Below the pieces are notes generated by a model, which saw only the letters and a list, made by a program, of their open reading frames with translations, was not told the origin of the DNA and made no database searches. 17,339 nucleotides of DNA, from the NCBI GenBank assembly GCA_024279745.1, contig JAJRRE010000191.1, forward strand, positions 1 through 17,339. The letters are read 5' to 3'. This document shows, piece by piece, positions 14,248 through 17,339 of the stretch. Every line of letters begins with the position of its first letter. Positions within the stretch are counted from its first letter, which is position 1. Position numbers and translations under genes: made by a program. The stretch comes from Alphaproteobacteria bacterium (GTDB taxonomy: Bacteria; Pseudomonadota; Alphaproteobacteria; Rhizobiales; Hyphomicrobiaceae).

Positions 14248-15495
14248 TCATTCCACGATCTGTGCGGTTTCCAGCACCGCATGACAGAGCACATCGACAC
14301 CGGCGCGCGCCCATTCTTCGCTGATATCTTCGGCCTCATTGTGCGACAGACCGTCAACGCACGGACACATCACCATCGATGTTGGCGCCACGCGGTTGAT
14401 CCAGCAGGCATCATGGCCGGCGCCCGATACAATATCCATATGTGCGTAGCCAAGTCGCTCAGCCGCATTGCGCACCGCACTCACGCAGCCCTCATCAAAG
14501 GCGGGCGGATCAAACTGGCCGACAATTTCACTTGCAAAGGTGACGCCTATGGCCTCGCATAACTTCGGCGCCTCGTTCATCAACCGCGCGACCATGGCGT
14601 TCAGCCGGTCCAGTTCATGGGAGCGCATATCGACCGTGAACACAACTTTTTCAGGAATGATATTGCGCGAATTGGGATAGACATCGATATGCCCGATTGC
14701 GCCCACCGCATTGGGCGCATTGTCCATGGCTATAGAGTGAACCAGCTCGGTGATTAGCGCCAGACCACGCCCGGCATTTTTGCGCATCGGCATTGGTGTT
14801 GAGCCCGTATGCTGCCCCTTTCCCGTGACCGTGCATTCGATCCAGCGCAGGCCTTGCCCGTGCGTGACGACACCGATCTCTTTACCTTCCGCTTCCAGGA
14901 TTGGCCCTTGCTCTATATGCAGCTCAAAGAACGCATGCATCTTGCGCGCCCCTACCTCTTCATCGCCCTGCCAGCCAATGCGCTTTAATTCTTGTCCGAG
15001 CGTCTTGCCGTCCGCGTCTTCGCGCGCATAGGCCCAGTCCAGCTTGTGCACACCGGCAAAAACACCTGACGCCACCATGGCCGGAGCAAAACGGGTTCCC
15101 TCCTCATTGGTCCAATTGACGACGACTATGGGATGCTTGGTTTTAATATCCAGATCGTTGAGCGTGCGAATAATTTCCAAACCGCCGAGTACGCCCAGTA
15201 CGCCGTCATATTTACCGCCCGTCGGCTGTGTATCAAGGTGCGAGCCGACATAAACCGGCAACGCATCGGGATCGGTGCCTTCGCGGCGCGCGAACATCGT
15301 GCCCATTTTGTCGAGCCCCATGCTTAATCCGGCCTCTTCGCACCATTTCTTGAACAGCTCACGTCCCTCGGCATCTTCATCGGTCAGCGTTTGCCGATTA
15401 TTACCACCAGCTATTCCTGGCCCAATCTTGGCCATCACCATCAAACTGTCCCAAAGTCGCTTACTATTGATCCGAAGATTACTCGCTAGCGCCAT
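14248..15495 (-). CDS. pydC: Zn-dependent N-carbamoyl-beta-alanine amidohydrolase (beta-ureidopropionase, M20/HyuC family)
   Basis: The product is 415 residues. The start ATG 15493-15495 has GAAGGA eight bases upstream; the ATG two codons earlier is too close to it. The enzyme hydrolyses N-carbamoyl-beta-alanine to beta-alanine, CO2 and ammonia, the last step of reductive uracil degradation. M20-family metal and catalytic motifs are intact (numbering from the chosen start): GSHLDTQPTGGKYDG (His86, Asp88, Asp97), NEEGTRF (Glu131/132), HIEQGP (His193), GKGQHTGSTPM (substrate-bridging His229), GAGHDA (His361) and CVDGLSHNEAE (His385). Allantoate amidohydrolase and L-carbamoylase share this fold; the adjacent dihydropyrimidinase and RutR genes favour beta-ureidopropionase. 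It is the first gene of the minus-strand operon, transcribed from the divergent spacer with the RutR boxes. Confidence 0.9.
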   Translation of the reverse strand: MALASNLRINSKRLWDSLMVMAKIGPGIAGGNNRQTLTDEDAEGRELFKKWCEEAGLSMGLDKMGTMFARREGTDPDALPVYVGSHLDTQPTGGKYDGVLGVLGGLEIIRTLNDLDIKTKHPIVVVNWTNEEGTRFAPAMVASGVFAGVHKLDWAYAREDADGKTLGQELKRIGWQGDEEVGARKMHAFFELHIEQGPILEAEGKEIGVVTHGQGLRWIECTVTGKGQHTGSTPMPMRKNAGRGLALITELVHSIAMDNAPNAVGAIGHIDVYPNSRNIIPEKVVFTVDMRSHELDRLNAMVARLMNEAPKLCEAIGVTFASEIVGQFDPPAFDEGCVSAVRNAAERLGYAHMDIVSGAGHDACWINRVAPTSMVMCPCVDGLSHNEAEDISEEWARAGVDVLCHAVLETAQIVE

Positions 15496-15577
15496 TTGCA
15501 TCGTCCTTCATTCAAAAATGTTTCGCAGTTTTTTTACACGCCTAAATTGTTACGGCCTTTGTTTTTCTATCTACTTA

Positions 15578-15589
15578 TCAATTAATTGA
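15578..15589. promoter_or_regulatory. Perfect 12-bp palindrome in the leader of the pyrimidine operon
   Basis: TCAATTAATTGA is perfectly self-complementary and lies 83-94 bp upstream of the amidohydrolase ATG, on a minus-strand stretch reading GGGTCAATTAATTGATAAG. AT-rich sites of this kind may bind a regulator or mark a promoter. One half resembles the GGTCAA half-site of the RutR boxes, but the other half does not. Confidence 0.3.
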
Positions 15590-15685
15590 CCCAATCACCC
15601 GGCAATATATTCCGTACGCCACTCTTAGCTTGGCCAAAGCCGCAGCAGCCTCTATGCTGCGCCGCCCGAGCACCACTGCCAACAC

Positions 15686-15714
15686 TTGTCAGTTTCTGAC
15701 CTTTCGGTCAAAAT
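15686..15714 (+). promoter_or_regulatory. Candidate promoter of the RutR-type pair, overlapped by a RutR box
   Basis: TTGTCA (15686-15691), a 17-bp spacer and CAAAAT (15709-15714) form a fair sigma-70 type promoter reading toward the ATG at 15774. RutR box 1 occupies most of the spacer and touches the -10 element, which predicts autorepression. The promoter is predicted by eye. Confidence 0.4.
15696..15711. promoter_or_regulatory. RutR box 1
   Basis: CTGACCTTTCGGTCAA matches the RutR consensus TTGACCA-N2-TGGTCAA at 11 of the 14 defined positions and keeps both core half-sites, TGACC and GGTCA, in perfect symmetry with the correct spacing. It lies in the spacer between the divergent regulator and amidohydrolase genes. 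Confidence 0.7.
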
Positions 15715-15728
15715 AAAACTATTGCAGC

Positions 15729-15744
15729 TCGACCAGCCGGTCAA
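15729..15744. promoter_or_regulatory. RutR box 2
   Basis: TCGACCAGCCGGTCAA matches TTGACCA-N2-TGGTCAA at 12 of the 14 defined positions. Its centre is 33 bp from that of box 1, about three helical turns. On the minus strand its TTGACC could also be the -35 of the catabolic operon, with TAGTTT 17 bp further as a mediocre -10. This would make control of both directions possible from one spacer. Confidence 0.7.
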
Positions 15745-15773
15745 CCAAGATAACTTTTGAAGCAGATCTATCA

Positions 15774-16556
15774 ATGAGCACGAATATAATATGTCATAGT
15801 TCAAGTGCCGGTAGTTCGGACGGCGGCAGCTCAGGCAACTCCGCGCGAACACCAAACCAGGCGCCAAAGCCAAATGAGCCGAGCAAGCGCGGACGGGCGA
15901 AAACCAGGCGTGACAACGAGCAGCTAATTTTGCAGGCGGCCGAATGTATTTTCGCCGAACATGGTTTCAAAGGCGCCACCACCAGCCAGATTGCCAAAAA
16001 AGCCAAACTGCCGAAAGCCAATCTTCATTACTATTTTCCAACCAAAGAGGCGCTTTATCGCAAAGTAATTGATCGAATTTTCAATATCTGGCTGGAAGCG
16101 GCCAGCGCTTTTGATGATTGCGAAGAACCAGCGGATGCGTTCACCTGCTACATTTCCAAGAAAATGGATATCAGCCGCAACCATCCAATGGGCTCTAAAG
16201 TCTGGGCAAATGAAATCTTGCATAAGGCGCCGGTTATTCATGACTATATGCAGACCACGTTGCGCGACTGGACGGACAACCGGGTAAAGATCATTCAAGG
16301 CTGGATCGACGACGGCAAGATGGCTCCGGTTAATCCCAAATTCCTGCTATATATGATTTGGGCGACCACACAGCATTATGCTGATTTCAATTATCAGATT
16401 AACACACTGAACAATGGCGCACCGTTGACAGATGAGCAATTTGAAGAAGCAAAGGCACAGGCCATCAAGATAATTCTCACCGGCATTGGAATACCCGTCG
16501 GCACAGATCGCAGCACAGATGCTACACCTTGCAAGTCCGGCGAGGTGCCGCTGTGA
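15774..16556 (+). CDS. TetR-family regulator, RutR paralogue with N-terminal extension
   Basis: The product is 260 residues, about 45-50 longer than E. coli RutR (about 212). The extra N-terminal part is Ser/Gly/Pro/Asn-rich and probably disordered (SSSAGSSDGGSSGNS...), ending in a basic KRGRAKTRR. The TetR helix-turn-helix follows (about 47-95), with TTSQIAKKAKLPKANLHYYF as the DNA-contact region. The C-terminal RutR/YcdC-type ligand domain contains YMIWATTQHYADF (about 192-205), nearly identical to the equivalent RutR segment. The ATG at 15774 has a poor ribosome-binding site; no shorter in-frame start is convincing. It heads a two-gene unit divergent from the pyrimidine operon and overlaps the next regulator by four bases. 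Repression or activation of the pyrimidine genes in response to a pyrimidine is the likely role. Confidence 0.85.
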   Translation: MSTNIICHSSSAGSSDGGSSGNSARTPNQAPKPNEPSKRGRAKTRRDNEQLILQAAECIFAEHGFKGATTSQIAKKAKLPKANLHYYFPTKEALYRKVIDRIFNIWLEAASAFDDCEEPADAFTCYISKKMDISRNHPMGSKVWANEILHKAPVIHDYMQTTLRDWTDNRVKIIQGWIDDGKMAPVNPKFLLYMIWATTQHYADFNYQINTLNNGAPLTDEQFEEAKAQAIKIILTGIGIPVGTDRSTDATPCKSGEVPL

Positions 16557-17179
16557 GCGCGCGGGCACAGGGGTCAAAAAAACGCACACGGATTCAAGTG
16601 CAGAATGAACAACGCATCATGGATGCGGCGCTTGAAGTCTTTTCCACCTATGGCTACCGCGGCTCGACAGTCGATCAAATAGCGCAACGTGCAGGCTTGT
16701 CCAAACCCAACCTTTTGTATTATTACGCCAAAAAACAGGACATTTATGTTGCAGTACTTGAACATACATTGAGCGACTGGTTGCAGCCTTTGACCAAGCT
16801 CGACCCAGAGGGAGAGCCGGCGGAACAACTTTGGAATTATATCGAATGCAAATTGGAACTATCGCGCAGCGCCCCCAAAGCATCGCGATTATTTGCCAAT
16901 GAAATGCTGCACGGCGCCCATAATATCGAGCCTTACCTGCGCGGCGAGCTGAAATCATTGGTGGAGGAAAAATGCGGCGTTATTCAAGTCTGGATTGATG
17001 CAGGAAAGCTCAAGCCGATCGCGCCGGTGCATTTGTTGTTTATGATCTGGGCGACCACCCAGCATTACGCCGACTTCGACGCGCAGATCAAAGCGCTATG
17101 CCAGGACAAACGTGAGGAGTGTTTTGGTAAAGCTTCGACGACTTTAAAAACGATCTTCCTGGACGGCCTGCTGCCTTAA
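16553..17179 (+). CDS. rutR: RutR-like TetR-family pyrimidine regulator
   Basis: The product is 208 residues, matching E. coli RutR in length and in sequence throughout: AALEVFSTYGYRGSTVDQIA, AGLSKPNLLYYYAKK (helix-turn-helix, about 24-62), LELSRSAPKASRLFANEML near 102-120, and LLFMIWATTQHYADF near 168-182, where RutR has LIFMIWASTQHYADF. RutR binds uracil or thymine and releases DNA in response. I chose GTG 16553-16555, which overlaps the upstream stop as GTGA and has GAGG seven bases before it. An in-frame TTG at 16529 is less likely. It is the second of two tandem RutR-type genes; this one is the better candidate for the true RutR orthologue. Confidence 0.88.
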   Translation: MSARAQGSKKRTRIQVQNEQRIMDAALEVFSTYGYRGSTVDQIAQRAGLSKPNLLYYYAKKQDIYVAVLEHTLSDWLQPLTKLDPEGEPAEQLWNYIECKLELSRSAPKASRLFANEMLHGAHNIEPYLRGELKSLVEEKCGVIQVWIDAGKLKPIAPVHLLFMIWATTQHYADFDAQIKALCQDKREECFGKASTTLKTIFLDGLLP

Positions 17180-17248
17180 GCCTGCGCCTCTGGAGCAGCT
17201 ATATAAGGACAGCTTTTGCTGGCTGACGGCTGATCGTTAAAATCTTGA

Positions 17249-17339
17249 TCACGACCATTTGGCACTGCGCTGCAGCAGCAAAACGGCAGAAGCAATCACC
17301 GCCACACCGGCCAAAACCGACACCGATGGCCACGGCGCG
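17249..17339 (-). CDS. C-terminal end of a membrane protein (partial)
   Basis: On the minus strand the frame entering from the right edge reads APWPSVSVLAGVAVIASAVL, then LLQRSAKWS and TGA at 17249-17251. This is a hydrophobic helix with a short basic tail, as at the end of many transporters (EamA/DMT-type is one possibility). Only 29 codons are visible, so the call rests on the open frame, the helix and the normal-looking tail. It converges on the rutR gene with a 69-bp gap in which I see no clear terminator. Confidence 0.45.
   Translation of the reverse strand, partial: APWPSVSVLAGVAVIASAVLLLQRSAKWS

Noticed and set aside
1..17339. Search for CRISPR arrays, tRNA or rRNA genes and intact insertion sequences.
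   Set aside because: No regularly spaced repeat series, no cloverleaf-like sequence that held up and no transposase reading frame were seen on either strand.

Overview
The window looks like a chromosomal piece of an alphaproteobacterium, probably Hyphomicrobiales (rhizobial-type). The evidence is moderate to high GC, RutR/PYD-type pyrimidine genes beside an NMT1/THI5-type ABC transporter, and an interspersed palindromic element whose ends read CTAGAGC[C/A]TGATCG, a kind of sequence I recall as common in that order. Almost everything is on the minus strand, except the two TetR genes at the right and two glutaryl-CoA dehydrogenase (GCDH) 3' ends at the left.

Left part (1-5200) is accessory-like. 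The window opens in the last codons of a GCDH gene. A 678-residue DUF4153-like membrane protein follows on the minus strand, and then a second, truncated GCDH 3' end (about 47 codons). The shared 50 bp differ at only three positions, all synonymous, so the DUF4153 gene sits between a complete and a relic GCDH tail. After a 230-bp hairpin-rich stretch comes a tight minus-strand trio with overlapping ends: a multipass HTTM/DoxX-like membrane protein, a single-pass hypothetical protein and a DCC-family (DUF393) thiol-disulfide protein. Upstream of it lie a repeat-in-stem structure (4618-4672), a decayed NADAR-family gene, and a 131-bp palindromic element that cuts off the NADAR 5' end.

Middle part (5200-8400) holds three separately spaced minus-strand genes for exported or anchored proteins: a secreted four-cysteine basic protein, a Tat-exported metallo-beta-lactamase-fold hydrolase, and a membrane-anchored protein of unknown function. 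The spaces between them hold no gene I recognise.

Right part (8400-17339) is a coherent pyrimidine catabolism locus. The minus-strand order of transcription is: Zn-dependent N-carbamoyl-beta-alanine amidohydrolase, an unknown 85-residue protein, dihydropyrimidinase, ABC ATPase, two permeases, and a substrate-binding protein. Most junctions overlap by 4 nt or are very short. Divergent from it are two tandem RutR-type regulators that overlap each other. The divergent spacer carries two good matches to the RutR operator TTGACCA-N2-TGGTCAA, and a symmetric variant lies just before the substrate-binding protein gene. My reading is that the transporter imports a pyrimidine or ureide, the two enzymes perform steps 2 and 3 of the reductive pathway, and the RutR pair senses the pyrimidine. 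The step 1 enzyme (dihydropyrimidine dehydrogenase) is not in the window. The window ends in the C-terminus of a convergent membrane protein.
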